Source: Candidatus Obscuribacterales bacterium
GTDB taxonomy: Bacteria; Cyanobacteriota; Vampirovibrionia; Obscuribacterales; Obscuribacteraceae
Assembly (NCBI GenBank): GCA_020634035.1
Contig: JACKCM010000006.1
Span: forward strand, 62,001 to 126,000
DNA length: 64,000 nt
Reading direction: 5' to 3'
Part shown: in pieces, positions 51,826 to 61,591 of the stretch
Position numbering within the stretch: position 1 is the first letter of the stretch
Layout of the letters: each line of letters starts with the position of its first letter
Translations under genes and position numbers: made by a program
Notes under the pieces: model-generated
What the model saw: the letters and a program-made list of their open reading frames with translations, nothing else
Told to the model about the DNA's origin: nothing
Databases searched by the model: none

Positions 51826-54800
51826 TGTTCTTCTTTTGACTCTTCTGAAAGACTGTCGTTGACGAATTTAGCCATCTGATTATCCGGGTCTATTTTGAGT
51901 GCTCGTTTGATGGCAGCGATACCACGGCCGGTTCTGCCACGGTCTTGATTTATTTTTGCCAGTTCTATCAGCGCCTCGACACTCTTTTTGTTTATGGCAA
52001 GGGCCTTCTTGGCGCTCTTCTCGGCTTTTGTAAGGTCACCGTACTCTCGATAGACCCTGGCCAGTGCGACCTGGGGCCAGAAGAACTTGCTGTTTTTCGA
52101 GGCAAGCTCGCTGTAGATTTTTTCGGCCGAGATGAAGTCGCCGGCAACCTCGGCGGTACGACCGGTGAGATAGGACTTTGAGTCTGCCAGGTCTATTGTC
52201 TCTTGAGGCAGATAGATTTCGATAAAGTTCTCGGCTTGCGCTTTCAGATCTTTGTCCGTGGTCTTCTTAGCAGCCTCTTCCATATACTGACGAGACATCT
52301 CGATCAGACCCATGCTCTTGCACTGCTCACCCATCTCAAAATACAGCCTGGCATCGGTCTTTGCGTCAGCCAGAGGCGGACTGGGAAGAAATGCCAGCTT
52401 GGTGCCGATCAGAAGCTCTTTATTAGCTTCCTCCAACATCTTCTGAGCCTCTTCATCCCTGTCGGTCTTGAGCAATAGAATCGCATAGGTACTGTGGGTC
52501 TGACCCCGAATGATTTTCATCAGGGTCATGCGAGTATCTTTAGAGAGCTTAAGCGACTCTTTGAGCAGCTTCTCTGCTTCACTGTATTTCTTCTGCTTTA
52601 TAGAAAGCCTGGCTGAATCATTCAGATAGTCAGCCTCTTTTATGACCGAGCCTATCTCTTTGGACAGAGCCAGGGCTTCCGCCGTGTGTTTCTCTGCGTT
52701 TTCATAGTCATCCGATTTAGTCTGCCAGCCGGCAAGCTGAGCCACCGAATTGGCAAGATCGTTTTTAAGACGTATTAATGGAGCGATTTTAGAATTGGCG
52801 CCGGCCAGTTCTACCGCTTCTTTTCTCAGCTTGTAAGAGCGCTTGAGCAGAGGCATCAACTCCAACACCTTCTCCTGGCGAAACTTGAGCCGTCTCAAGG
52901 TATCGACAGAATCGGCCAGCTCGCTCAGAGCCAGGATTTTCTTCTCTTTGCCAAGACTGCCCTTGTCCTTCGATGCTTCCGCCAGAGCCTTCTCTTTTGC
53001 TTTCAAATCAGCAAGAAGATCCTGCTCGGTCTCGGCCCAGGTCGGCCAGGGATTGACGTCGATGCTTGGTCGGGCACGCCAGCTCTCGAACAGCCAGCGG
53101 CGCTCATCTCCGATTTTCTTGAATATACCTGCCAGTAGCCCATGGTAATAAGGCTGATTGTTCAGCCGCTGTGCAAGAACTATATCGATGAGGGCATTCT
53201 TGTCCTTACCCAAGCCTAAATAAGCCTGACAGCGAGCGCCAAAGAGGCTGTCATCTGCTTTGTTCAGATTAATCGCCTCGGTAAAATCTTTAGCAGCCTT
53301 CTCATAGTCCTTGAGCTGCAGATAGGCATGACCCCGCCAGTAGTATCCCTCAGTCGATACCGGGCAGATTCTAATGACCTCAGAAAAATCTTTTAGAGAT
53401 TTCTCGAATTCTTTTAGAGAGCACAGCAGATAACCTCTATCTCTATAAGCCTGAGCGTTATCCGGGTCGAGCTTGATCACCTCGGTGGCAACCTCGATAT
53501 CTTTGCGAATCAGCTCAGGGTCCCGCACTTTGCTGGGCACCGCATGTTTGAGAAGATTCTCCGCTCTGCGGGTTTTGTCAGATGTAATCTCGCCATGTTT
53601 TACCATGCCCAGCCCATCAGAGAAACCTACAGTCGATTTGTAGCGGGGCTTGATCACCATGTTTCCGATATTGTCTATGTAGCCATAGCCGCCATCGGAC
53701 TCCACGGTTCTGAGACCATCGCTGAGCTCTCCTATTTCGCCATACTCAAATGGTGCGACGGTGGCACCATCCTTGCCGACCAGGCCGAATCTGTAATCGG
53801 GATAAGAAAAATAGCCGGGGCTCAAGGGCGTGGTCGCCATATCAAAATCGACATTCTCGCCGGAGCGACGAGCTATTACATAGCCGGAATTAAATTTGGT
53901 GACTGTGCCGAAAGAATGTTTGATAGGCGAGATATCACGAGCACATACTGCTGTACCGCTTTTGAAGCCGCTCCAGACCGAGCTGAACTGGGGTTTTATC
54001 TCCCACTTACCGCGCTTGTCGATGAAGCCCCATTCATCGCCCTGCTTAGCCGCGGCCAGCCCACCATAAAAACTTTGCACATCATCGAATACAGGTTTGA
54101 TGGCGACCTTTCCGAGCGTATCTATAAAGCCCCATTTTTCACCTTCTTTAATGGCGGCCAGTCCTTCTGAAAAAGACTTGGCGCTCTTGGCAGACGGAGT
54201 AAGTTTGACCTTGCCTTCTTTGTCGATATAGAGATATTTGTCATCCTCTTTGACCAGGGCAAGACCATCTTCAAAAGGAGCAGCAAAAGTATATTGCGGC
54301 TTGATGACGTACTTGCCTGTTCTGTCGATGAAGCCGGCCCGGCGAGAGCGCACGATAGCCATCAAAGCTTCGTTGTTTCCCGCCGATGTTTTGGCTTTGT
54401 CCTTTTCTTTGTCTTTTGTGTTCAGGATTTTGCTGGCATCTTCTTGAACTTTCTTAGGAAAGTCCTTCGAGCCCTGGCGTACATAGGCGACAGCAAGACC
54501 GGCGCTGAAATCACCAGCCGTCTCAAAACGGGGTTTGATCACGACCTTACCGGTGGTGTCGCAATACCCCCAGTCGTTCTTAATCTTGACCGCTGCCAGA
54601 CCTTCATGAAAGTCCCTGGCCAGTTTGAAATTGGCACCGATTTTTACCGTGCCTTCCCGGTCGATATAGCCCCACTCTTCTCCGATCAAGACCGGTGCAA
54701 GCCCTTCGGAAAAGGGTCTTGCCAGATGAAAGAGATAAGGAATCGCCCGCTCTCCCTTTTTGTTTATGAACTCATAGGTGGGCGGCGCCTGTATGCGAAT

Positions 54801-54917
54801 CCGGTGACTGCTGAGGGCCAGTGCCGGCGACAAGAAGGACTGTGCAAGAAGGAGAGCAGCCAGGGAGCTCATTCCTGCTTTGATCCAGCCGGATCTGCGG
54901 TTACCTGTTAAATTCAT
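51822..54917 (-). CDS. Large exported WG-repeat and TPR protein
   Basis: 1031 residues. Signal peptide (SSLAALLLAQSFLSPALA), about nine WG repeats (about 45-450; GYIDREGTVKIG, GFIDRTGKYVIKP), then TPR repeats (about 470-620 and 690-1020) such as AQAYRDRGYLLCSLKEFEKSL. Such proteins probably serve as binding scaffolds in the periplasm or on the surface. The start shares one base with the stop of the M16 gene (TAATG), so translation is coupled. Second of two long WG proteins in the window. Confidence 0.88.
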   Translation of the reverse strand: MNLTGNRRSGWIKAGMSSLAALLLAQSFLSPALALSSHRIRIQAPPTYEFINKKGERAIPYLFHLARPFSEGLAPVLIGEEWGYIDREGTVKIGANFKLARDFHEGLAAVKIKNDWGYCDTTGKVVIKPRFETAGDFSAGLAVAYVRQGSKDFPKKVQEDASKILNTKDKEKDKAKTSAGNNEALMAIVRSRRAGFIDRTGKYVIKPQYTFAAPFEDGLALVKEDDKYLYIDKEGKVKLTPSAKSAKSFSEGLAAIKEGEKWGFIDTLGKVAIKPVFDDVQSFYGGLAAAKQGDEWGFIDKRGKWEIKPQFSSVWSGFKSGTAVCARDISPIKHSFGTVTKFNSGYVIARRSGENVDFDMATTPLSPGYFSYPDYRFGLVGKDGATVAPFEYGEIGELSDGLRTVESDGGYGYIDNIGNMVIKPRYKSTVGFSDGLGMVKHGEITSDKTRRAENLLKHAVPSKVRDPELIRKDIEVATEVIKLDPDNAQAYRDRGYLLCSLKEFEKSLKDFSEVIRICPVSTEGYYWRGHAYLQLKDYEKAAKDFTEAINLNKADDSLFGARCQAYLGLGKDKNALIDIVLAQRLNNQPYYHGLLAGIFKKIGDERRWLFESWRARPSIDVNPWPTWAETEQDLLADLKAKEKALAEASKDKGSLGKEKKILALSELADSVDTLRRLKFRQEKVLELMPLLKRSYKLRKEAVELAGANSKIAPLIRLKNDLANSVAQLAGWQTKSDDYENAEKHTAEALALSKEIGSVIKEADYLNDSARLSIKQKKYSEAEKLLKESLKLSKDTRMTLMKIIRGQTHSTYAILLLKTDRDEEAQKMLEEANKELLIGTKLAFLPSPPLADAKTDARLYFEMGEQCKSMGLIEMSRQYMEEAAKKTTDKDLKAQAENFIEIYLPQETIDLADSKSYLTGRTAEVAGDFISAEKIYSELASKNSKFFWPQVALARVYREYGDLTKAEKSAKKALAINKKSVEALIELAKINQDRGRTGRGIAAIKRALKIDPDNQMAKFVNDSLSEESKEEQ

Positions 54918-57772
54918 TACTTATCCTTCTTCTTAGGTTTTTCGTCTTTGAGCGTTCCGGACATGGCGGTCACAGACTGTTTCGAGATATCGAAATAAGT
55001 TTCGATTGCTTTGTTCACCTGGTCTTTAGTCACTTTCGAAATATTGGAGGCATAGTTGTCGATATAAGAGAGATCGACACCGGCAGCCTCATATAACGAA
55101 AGTCGTCCGGCTATTTTTGAAGGAGAACGCAGAAAAACTGCATAGGTCCCACTGAGGTGCGATTTCTCGGTAGCCAGCTCCTCGTCGGTGATACCATCTT
55201 TCACATAGTCTGCCACGATGCCCTGGACTATTTTCTGAGCCTTTTCAAGGTTGTTGGGATTGACCGAATACTTTATGTACCAGGGGCTGAACTTCTGGGT
55301 GGGGTCGTCGATTACAGAATAGATTCCGTAGGTCAGACCGTACTTGTCTCTGACCGGAGCAAGGCGACAGGCGAAGCTGTCATAACCGAGAGCGGCGTTT
55401 GCCACCACCGTGGCAAAATAATCCGACGAAGCGAAACTGACCGGCAAATGTTTGGCCACACGCACATCGACATTAGCTTTATCCGGAATAGATAAAGAGA
55501 CTACCTTGTTGCCGCTTTCGAGTTTGACCAGATCCTCAGGCGATGAATGCCAGCCTTTGCCCTCTCCGCGAGCCCAGTTGCCGAACTGCTTCTTGCAAAG
55601 TTCAACTATACGGTCATGATCCACTGCGCCGACAAAAGCTATTACAGTATTGCCGGCGGTGAAGTTATCGCGATGATAGTCTTTTAGATCCGAAACTTTG
55701 ATCTTCTCCAGCTCTTTGAGCTGTTCTTTAAATCCCTTTTGATAAAAAGGACTGTCTTTACGATAGAGCTCCCGGGACATAAGATTCCAGGAGACTTCGT
55801 TGGTATCAGCCATATTTTCTTTTAGCTCTGTTTGCCGGAGCTTGGTCTCCAGCTTGAGCTCTTTGCCTGAGAATAACGGCTCTTGAATGACATTGGCCAG
55901 TACTTTCACAAAATGGGGCAGATCCTCTTTGACCACATGCGAGTCGAACTCTGTCCAGAAAGTATCAGGGTCGAAGTCGATGTCTGCTCCCATCAGCTCG
56001 AGTTCATCGGCAAGAGCTTCTTTAGAATAGCGGGACGACCCCGAAGTCATCAGGGTTGAGACCATGACAGGTATTTGATAAAAATCAGAAGGACCGTTCT
56101 TGATCTTGCCCGAGACCGCAACCGTTGTGGCGTTGGGTATAGCAAGCGAGAGTACGGTCAGTCCATTGTCGAGGGTAGAGCGCTTCACTTTAGAGGCGAT
56201 CTCGACTTTGCCGACTGCTTTTTCTAATTTTTCTTTTTTGACTGCGACGCCGACGTCGGCACCAGACTCTTCTTTTTTCTCTGTTTTCTTGTCTTTCTTA
56301 TGGGCGGCAAGATCTATAGGAGGCGGAGCCGGTTTGCTTCCATCTTTGCGAGGATAATAATAACCGACCGTTTTGTTGTCGTTATGAAAGTATTTTTTGG
56401 CGACCGCCATGACATCGTCGGCGGTGACCTTCTCTATCTTCTCAGGATAATCCAACCACCAGCGCCAGTCAGCCACAGCTATAGCTTCGGTCAGATACAT
56501 GGAGAAACCCAGAGGGTCGGCGATGCTCAATCTGATGCTTTTCGTAATCGAACTCTTCGCCTTTTTCAATTCTTCATCGGAAATGGGCTTTTCGGTAAGC
56601 CGCTGCGCTTGCTTCACAAGAGCCTCTTCCAGGCTCTCGAGCTTATTTGAACCTGCTGTCTGGGCGGAGAGCACGAATAAGCCCGGGTCACGCAGAGAAT
56701 AGTTGGAAGCATCGACAAAAGATGCCAGTCCTGTGCCGATTAATTTTTTGTAGAGCCGACTCGATTTGCGGGCGCTGTCACCCAGAACATTCTCCAGCAC
56801 ATCGAGGGCATAAGTGTCTTCACTGAGACAGCGCGGAATATGATAGCCGATAACCAGCCTCGGAACATCGGTGCCGCGACGTACTGTGAAACGACGCTCT
56901 CCTTCCTGGGGAGGCTCTTCGGTATAAACCTGGGGAAAAGGAGCCGGAGCCGCCGGAATAGATGAGAACCGCTCATCGATCATCTCGATGGCCTCTTTCG
57001 ATTCGAAATCCCCCGACACTATCAAGGTGGCATTATTGGGCCAGTAGAAATCATCATAGAACTTCTTCAAACGGGCTAAGGGCACCCCTTCCACATCAGA
57101 GCGCCAGCCGATAGTAGGATGATGATAAGGGTGCTCCCGGAAGGCTGTGGCAAAAAGATTGGTCTCGAGCAGTTCATCGGGATCATCTTCACCCCGCTCC
57201 AGCTCATTGCGCACCACGGTCATCTCCGCCTCGCGGTCTTCTGCCCGCAAGAGCAGATTACGAAGACGGTCGGACTCGATGTCGAGACAGAGCGATAGAT
57301 ATTTCGCCGGCACCACTTCGAAATAGTTGGTGCGGTCGAACCAGGTGGTTGCGTTATTGATACCACCGACTCGCTTGAGCAGGTCGTCTATGCCGTTCTT
57401 CTGCTTGGGGTCGAAACGACCGGTCCCTTTGAACATCATATGCTCTAAGAAGTGTGTGGCGCCGGTATAACCCACGGCCTCGTTTCTGGAGCCGACATGG
57501 TAGACGATGGTGGTCGCCACCACCGGTGCTGCGTGGTTCTCTATCAAAAGGACTTTCATGCCGTTGCTTTTCAAGCGATATTCGGAAATTCCTTTAACAG
57601 GCTTATCCGTTATACGCTCCAGGCCACTTGTACGCGCTTCCAAATTCGAACCCTCTTGGGCAGTACTACTATCATTAGATACTGCAAATGCGGTGGTTGG
57701 AAAAACCACCGCATGCAGCATCAATATTACGGACAATGCGTAAAAGATACGCGTGGGAATCGATCTTTTCAT
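54917..57772 (-). CDS. Exported M16 zinc peptidase (two domains)
   Basis: 951 residues. Signal peptide (FYALSVILMLHAVVFPTTAFA). The inverted zinc motif HFLEH near residues 107-111 and the distal glutamate in RNELERGEDDP near 190 mark an active N-terminal M16 half; the second half (about 500-950) is the M16 fold without zinc ligands. Acts on peptides in the periplasm in pitrilysin-type families. ATG 57772 is preferred to TTG 57775. First gene of the four-gene coupled operon. Confidence 0.9.
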   Translation of the reverse strand: MKRSIPTRIFYALSVILMLHAVVFPTTAFAVSNDSSTAQEGSNLEARTSGLERITDKPVKGISEYRLKSNGMKVLLIENHAAPVVATTIVYHVGSRNEAVGYTGATHFLEHMMFKGTGRFDPKQKNGIDDLLKRVGGINNATTWFDRTNYFEVVPAKYLSLCLDIESDRLRNLLLRAEDREAEMTVVRNELERGEDDPDELLETNLFATAFREHPYHHPTIGWRSDVEGVPLARLKKFYDDFYWPNNATLIVSGDFESKEAIEMIDERFSSIPAAPAPFPQVYTEEPPQEGERRFTVRRGTDVPRLVIGYHIPRCLSEDTYALDVLENVLGDSARKSSRLYKKLIGTGLASFVDASNYSLRDPGLFVLSAQTAGSNKLESLEEALVKQAQRLTEKPISDEELKKAKSSITKSIRLSIADPLGFSMYLTEAIAVADWRWWLDYPEKIEKVTADDVMAVAKKYFHNDNKTVGYYYPRKDGSKPAPPPIDLAAHKKDKKTEKKEESGADVGVAVKKEKLEKAVGKVEIASKVKRSTLDNGLTVLSLAIPNATTVAVSGKIKNGPSDFYQIPVMVSTLMTSGSSRYSKEALADELELMGADIDFDPDTFWTEFDSHVVKEDLPHFVKVLANVIQEPLFSGKELKLETKLRQTELKENMADTNEVSWNLMSRELYRKDSPFYQKGFKEQLKELEKIKVSDLKDYHRDNFTAGNTVIAFVGAVDHDRIVELCKKQFGNWARGEGKGWHSSPEDLVKLESGNKVVSLSIPDKANVDVRVAKHLPVSFASSDYFATVVANAALGYDSFACRLAPVRDKYGLTYGIYSVIDDPTQKFSPWYIKYSVNPNNLEKAQKIVQGIVADYVKDGITDEELATEKSHLSGTYAVFLRSPSKIAGRLSLYEAAGVDLSYIDNYASNISKVTKDQVNKAIETYFDISKQSVTAMSGTLKDEKPKKKDK

Positions 57773-57828
57773 CAAAGCCCCGGGATTGACCTCGAATATT
57801 CTGGCAACTCTGACCTCTCTAAATCGCC

Positions 57829-58407
57829 CTACTCGGCAGCTTTACCGCCGGTGACAACCTCTTTGGTCGTATTCAAAGTACCTTTGCCGGCTTCTTTCAC
57901 AGAACCGACGGCACCTTTACCAAGCTCTTCAGCACCTTTCAAAGTACCTCTGCCGGAAGCTTCGGTGGTGTCGATGGCTCCTTTGCCTGCGGCCTTCACC
58001 GAGTCGACGGTACCTTTGCCATAATCCTTGGCAGCTCCCTTGAAATCGCCCTTGGCGGTTTTCTTGGCACTGTTGGCTGTGCCGCGTCCCAGAGACTCTA
58101 CACTTTTGATTGTCCCATGACCGGCAGCCTTGGTAGCCTTGACCGCTCCTTTACCTATAGCTTCAGCACCTTTGACTGTGCCTTTGCCGGCAGCCTTGGT
58201 GGCGTTGAAAGCGCCTTTGCCCGCAGCTTCGGTGCCTTTGACTGTACCCTTGGCGGCTCCCTTGACGACTGACTCGGTGCCTTTAGCGAGCTTCTCGGCT
58301 CCTTTCTTGAAGACGTTACCGGAGCTCTTACCCTCCTCGGCCATGGCCGCGGTACATGTCGTCGCTGCAACGATCGCGATCAAAGTTGAAACGGCGCGAT
58401 TTTTCAT
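57829..58407 (-). CDS. Exported LEA-like protein with 11-residue repeats
   Basis: 192 residues. Signal peptide (STLIAIVAATTCTAAMA). Residues about 40-180 consist of about twelve copies of an 11-residue unit with KG(T/A)..(K/T)..(E/K)A.G, such as KGTVKGTEAAG, KGAVKATKAAG, RGTLKGAEELG. The 11-residue period with amphipathic composition is typical of group-3 LEA proteins, which protect against drying, and of lipid-coat helices. GAGGAGG seven bases before the ATG. Monocistronic. Confidence 0.7.
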   Translation of the reverse strand: MKNRAVSTLIAIVAATTCTAAMAEEGKSSGNVFKKGAEKLAKGTESVVKGAAKGTVKGTEAAGKGAFNATKAAGKGTVKGAEAIGKGAVKATKAAGHGTIKSVESLGRGTANSAKKTAKGDFKGAAKDYGKGTVDSVKAAGKGAIDTTEASGRGTLKGAEELGKGAVGSVKEAGKGTLNTTKEVVTGGKAAE

Positions 58408-58529
58408 GATTTCCTCCTCTTCAATCCTTTAAAAGTCTAAACGTCATTGTGTCAAATTTGGTCGATTCCCGCCACTTGACATTGTATTTGGCGTCAATCT
58501 CCTTCAATTATGTAGAAGTCGGCTTCTCC

Positions 58530-58558
58530 TTGTATTTTGAAAACTCAATAGATATAGT
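58530..58558 (+). promoter_or_regulatory. Promoter of the M20 peptidase gene
   Basis: TTGTAT (58530-58535) and TATAGT (58553-58558) are spaced by 17 bases, 35 bases upstream of ATG 58593. A good sigma-70 type -10 with a moderate -35. Confidence 0.45.
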
Positions 58559-58592
58559 GGATGCTTTGCTGAATTTGGAAAAGGATACTTCA

Positions 58593-60011
58593 ATGAGTCG
58601 ATTAGTCAGAGCTTTCACCCTGCTGCTTCTCGCAGGCGGACTGATGTCATCGCAGGCAGCCAGTGCCGCAGAAAAGAACCTCGATTTCGAACAATATCAG
58701 GACCAGGCAGTGACTGTTCTAAGGGACTATCTAAAAATCGATACGACCGTCCCACCGGGTAACGAAGCCCGGGGAGCCGAGTACTTAAAAGGTATTCTCA
58801 ACAAGAACGGTATCGAAGCAGAGCTATTCGAAACAGCCCCGGACCGCTCGGTAGTTTATGCCCGGCTTAAAGGCAACGGCAAAAAGAAAGCGGTTATTTT
58901 GCTGAATCATATCGACGTGGTTCCGGCCGAAGCCAAAGACTGGAAGTATCCTCCCTTTGGCGGCGAAATTCATGACGGAGAAATTTGGGGACGAGGCGCC
59001 CTCGATATGAAAGGTATGGGCGTGATCGAATTGATGGCGATGATCATGCTCAAGCAATCCGGGATAGAACTGGATCGCGACATCATTTATCTGGGCACGC
59101 CGGACGAAGAGGTTGGTGGCGAATTCGGTGCCGGCTGGCTGCAGAAGCACAAGCCCGAGATAATAAAATCAGCCGAGTTTTTGTTGAATGAGGGCTTTCC
59201 GATTGAATCCGACGAAAAAGGAAAGGCTAAATACTGGGGTGTGGACTATGCCGAAAAGTCTGTTCTCTGGCTAGAGTTGACCACAGAAGGAGCCGCCGGT
59301 CACGCCTCTATGCCGATTCCCGGTGCGGCAACCTATCGCCTGGTGAGAGCCCTCAAAAAAATCGATGATGCCGGACCGAACTTCAGGCTGTTGCCCGAAG
59401 TAGAAGAGTACTTCAAAAAGATAGCTCCCACCGAAGACGAGTCTATGAAAAAGCTTTACGCCAGCATCGACTCTTCTATCAAAGAGAAGAAGCACAGCCA
59501 TGAGCTGCTTTCTGATCTGCTCAAGTCTTCGATGCTCAGAAACACCATCTCTTTGACCGTGATGAAAGCCGGTTATAAAACCAATGTTATCCCGGCAAGT
59601 GCTTCGGCTCAACTAGATTGCCGTCTGCTGCCCGATGTCAAAAAAGACGAGTTCATCAAATGGATAAAAGGCATCATCGATGATCCTACTGTGAAAATAT
59701 CGGTGCTCGAATGGAATCAGAGCGATCCTTCCAGCATGGAAACCGAGATGGTAGCAGCGATTAAAAAAGTCGCCGCCGCCGAAGACGCAAAAGTTCCTGT
59801 GGTACCGGTTATAGTGCCCTGGTTCACCGACTCGCACTGGTTCAGAGAGTTGGGTGTGCAGGCCTATGGCTTCCAGCCCTGCGAAGTCGACAAGGAACAC
59901 TTTGCCACCATGCACGGCAAAGACGAGCGTATTTCAATCGACTCTTTCAAAAAAGGGGTGGTGAGAATGTACAAAATCCTGAAAGAAGTAGCGGCAGCGG
60001 ACGCCAAATAA
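58593..60011 (+). CDS. Exported M20-family metallopeptidase
   Basis: 472 residues. Signal peptide (AFTLLLLAGGLMSSQAASA). Zinc sites: LLNHIDVVPA near 104-113, GRGALDMKGMG near 133-143, and the catalytic TPDEEVGGEFGA near 165-176. Matches the M20/ArgE-DapE family; likely a periplasmic carboxypeptidase or aminoacylase. AAGGA upstream of ATG 58593; the frame open from 58449 contains the promoter. Followed 26 bases on by a NUDIX gene. Confidence 0.9.
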   Translation: MSRLVRAFTLLLLAGGLMSSQAASAAEKNLDFEQYQDQAVTVLRDYLKIDTTVPPGNEARGAEYLKGILNKNGIEAELFETAPDRSVVYARLKGNGKKKAVILLNHIDVVPAEAKDWKYPPFGGEIHDGEIWGRGALDMKGMGVIELMAMIMLKQSGIELDRDIIYLGTPDEEVGGEFGAGWLQKHKPEIIKSAEFLLNEGFPIESDEKGKAKYWGVDYAEKSVLWLELTTEGAAGHASMPIPGAATYRLVRALKKIDDAGPNFRLLPEVEEYFKKIAPTEDESMKKLYASIDSSIKEKKHSHELLSDLLKSSMLRNTISLTVMKAGYKTNVIPASASAQLDCRLLPDVKKDEFIKWIKGIIDDPTVKISVLEWNQSDPSSMETEMVAAIKKVAAAEDAKVPVVPVIVPWFTDSHWFRELGVQAYGFQPCEVDKEHFATMHGKDERISIDSFKKGVVRMYKILKEVAAADAK

Positions 60012-60037
60012 GGCAAGCAAGAGGTTAAAGAACTAAG

Positions 60038-60616
60038 ATGGCAGACGTAGATACGGTCGAAACCAATCAGAATCCCTGGCAGATAGTTAGCACCAGAGAG
60101 ATTTATGATAACGCCTGGATAAATGTACGGGAAGACGAAGTGATTCGACCGGACGGAGAGCCCGGTATCTACGGAGTGCTCCACTTCAAGAACATGGCAA
60201 TAGGGGTGTTGCCCATAGATAAAGACGGCGGAATTTACCTTGTCGGTCAACATCGCTATCCCCTCGATCAATATTCCTGGGAGATTCCTGAAGGTGGTTG
60301 CCCGGAGAATGAAGACCCTTTCATAGCCGCCCAGAGGGAGCTTCTGGAAGAGACCGGTTTAAGTGCCGGAAACTGGGAATATCTCGGCACCGCGCATCTT
60401 TCGAACTCGGTATCGGATGAAGTGGCACACTGGTATATCGCCACCGATCTGGTTCAAGGAGAAGCCCAGCCGGAAGGCTGTGAAGATCTGACCGTTAGAA
60501 AAGTCCCCTTCAAAGAAGCGCTTGCCATGGTTATATCAGGAGAGATAACCGATTCGCTTTCTGTGATGGCGATTCAAAGCTATGCGATCAAAGCCCTGAC
60601 CTCGATGAAAGGCTAG
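60038..60616 (+). CDS. NUDIX hydrolase, ADP-ribose pyrophosphatase-like
   Basis: 192 residues. The NUDIX box G(x5)E(x7)REUxEExGU is complete at 86-108. HFKNMAIGVLPI and LVGQHRYPLDQYSWEIPEGG match the ADP-ribose/GDP-mannose pyrophosphatase subgroup (NudF-like). Hydrolyses nucleotide diphosphate-linked molecules. Overlaps the end of the convergent next gene by four bases. Confidence 0.92.
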   Translation: MADVDTVETNQNPWQIVSTREIYDNAWINVREDEVIRPDGEPGIYGVLHFKNMAIGVLPIDKDGGIYLVGQHRYPLDQYSWEIPEGGCPENEDPFIAAQRELLEETGLSAGNWEYLGTAHLSNSVSDEVAHWYIATDLVQGEAQPEGCEDLTVRKVPFKEALAMVISGEITDSLSVMAIQSYAIKALTSMKG

Positions 60617-61182
60617 GCTAGAGAAAGCTCTTGCAGCAAAACCTCTTTGTTCCGCCTCAGATCTGCTTCTAGTTGCTCAAAAAGATGGGTCCTTCTGGCA
60701 TAACGATCCAGACTTTTCCAGGAGGCGAACTCCTCCGAATCGAGTGAAGAGATCTCGGCTATCGCTATAAAAGATTGAAAGAGGTCCACCGTCGACGGTT
60801 CAGCCATCCAGAGCTTCTCGCGATAGAGCTTCTGCATATCACCGAGCAGCTCTCTATCCGATTCATCCAGCATGGTCTCAGCCTGACCGGAGAATCGCTC
60901 TTTGCGATCGACCTTCGCCGTATCGGCCTGGCTCTCGCCTTCGGACAGCCCGGCCATAATCTCTTGATAGACCGACCTTCTGCCCAGAAGTTCTAGTGTC
61001 ATGCTCAGCATCGGACCATAGAACTCGTCTATCCTTCTTTGTTTGAAGTCTTTGCTGTAGCGATCTTCTTCTCGCTTAGCCATGAACTGGTGAGTCATCA
61101 CTATAGAAGCAAATGGTACTATCACCGCGATCAAATCTTTAACCGCCAGAAGTACATCTCTGATTTCAGGAGCGGAAGCCAC
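60613..61182 (-). CDS. Hypothetical protein with N-terminal helix
   Basis: 189 residues. One hydrophobic segment near the N-terminus (LIAVIVPFASIVMTH), then a mainly helical charged region with WMAEPSTVDLFQSFI. GTG start with AAGGTGG upstream. No family recognised. Confidence 0.55.
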   Translation of the reverse strand: MASAPEIRDVLLAVKDLIAVIVPFASIVMTHQFMAKREEDRYSKDFKQRRIDEFYGPMLSMTLELLGRRSVYQEIMAGLSEGESQADTAKVDRKERFSGQAETMLDESDRELLGDMQKLYREKLWMAEPSTVDLFQSFIAIAEISSLDSEEFASWKSLDRYARRTHLFEQLEADLRRNKEVLLQELSLA

Positions 61183-61197
61183 TATATACGCACCACC

Positions 61198-61572
61198 TTA
61201 TTGAAAGAGCGCCTTGACGCCGGGCTTTCTAAGGGTGACCAGGGTGGTCAGGGATATAGGAATACCCACCACCGAAAATAGATTGCATACCGACGCAATC
61301 ACCGGAACCAGGGCCGATTTTCTCGTTTTGAGAAAGTAAGCGGTCATCGGATTGATGACAGTCAAAACACCAAGATAGACGAGCAATCCGGTTATATAAA
61401 TCTGCGGAACAGCCTTGCCCGGCTGACCTAACTGAAGCTCGATCATGAAAGCGAAATTGCCCGGCGACACCAGCGCATAAATCAGTAGGGCGCCGGTAAA
61501 CATAGCAAAGACCGCATGCATTAAGACAAGTAAGGTCAGCTCCTTCTCGGCTGTGTTCTCCTCTTTCGCCAA
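61198..61572 (-). CDS. Small membrane protein, three to four helices
   Basis: 124 residues. Hydrophobic segments at about 10-34, 46-65 and 75-110 (LLVLMHAVFAMFTGALLIYALV, TGLLVYLGVLTVI, VIASVCNLFSVVG). TTG 61572 has AGGAG eight bases upstream. No family recognised; in a minus-strand run of three genes. Confidence 0.55.
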   Translation of the reverse strand: MAKEENTAEKELTLLVLMHAVFAMFTGALLIYALVSPGNFAFMIELQLGQPGKAVPQIYITGLLVYLGVLTVINPMTAYFLKTRKSALVPVIASVCNLFSVVGIPISLTTLVTLRKPGVKALFQ

Positions 61573-61591
61573 ATCAAATACTCCTCTCGCT

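Noticed and set aside
54294..54911. 205-codon plus-strand frame within the WG/TPR gene
   Set aside because: Antisense to the strongly recognisable WG repeats and signal peptide.
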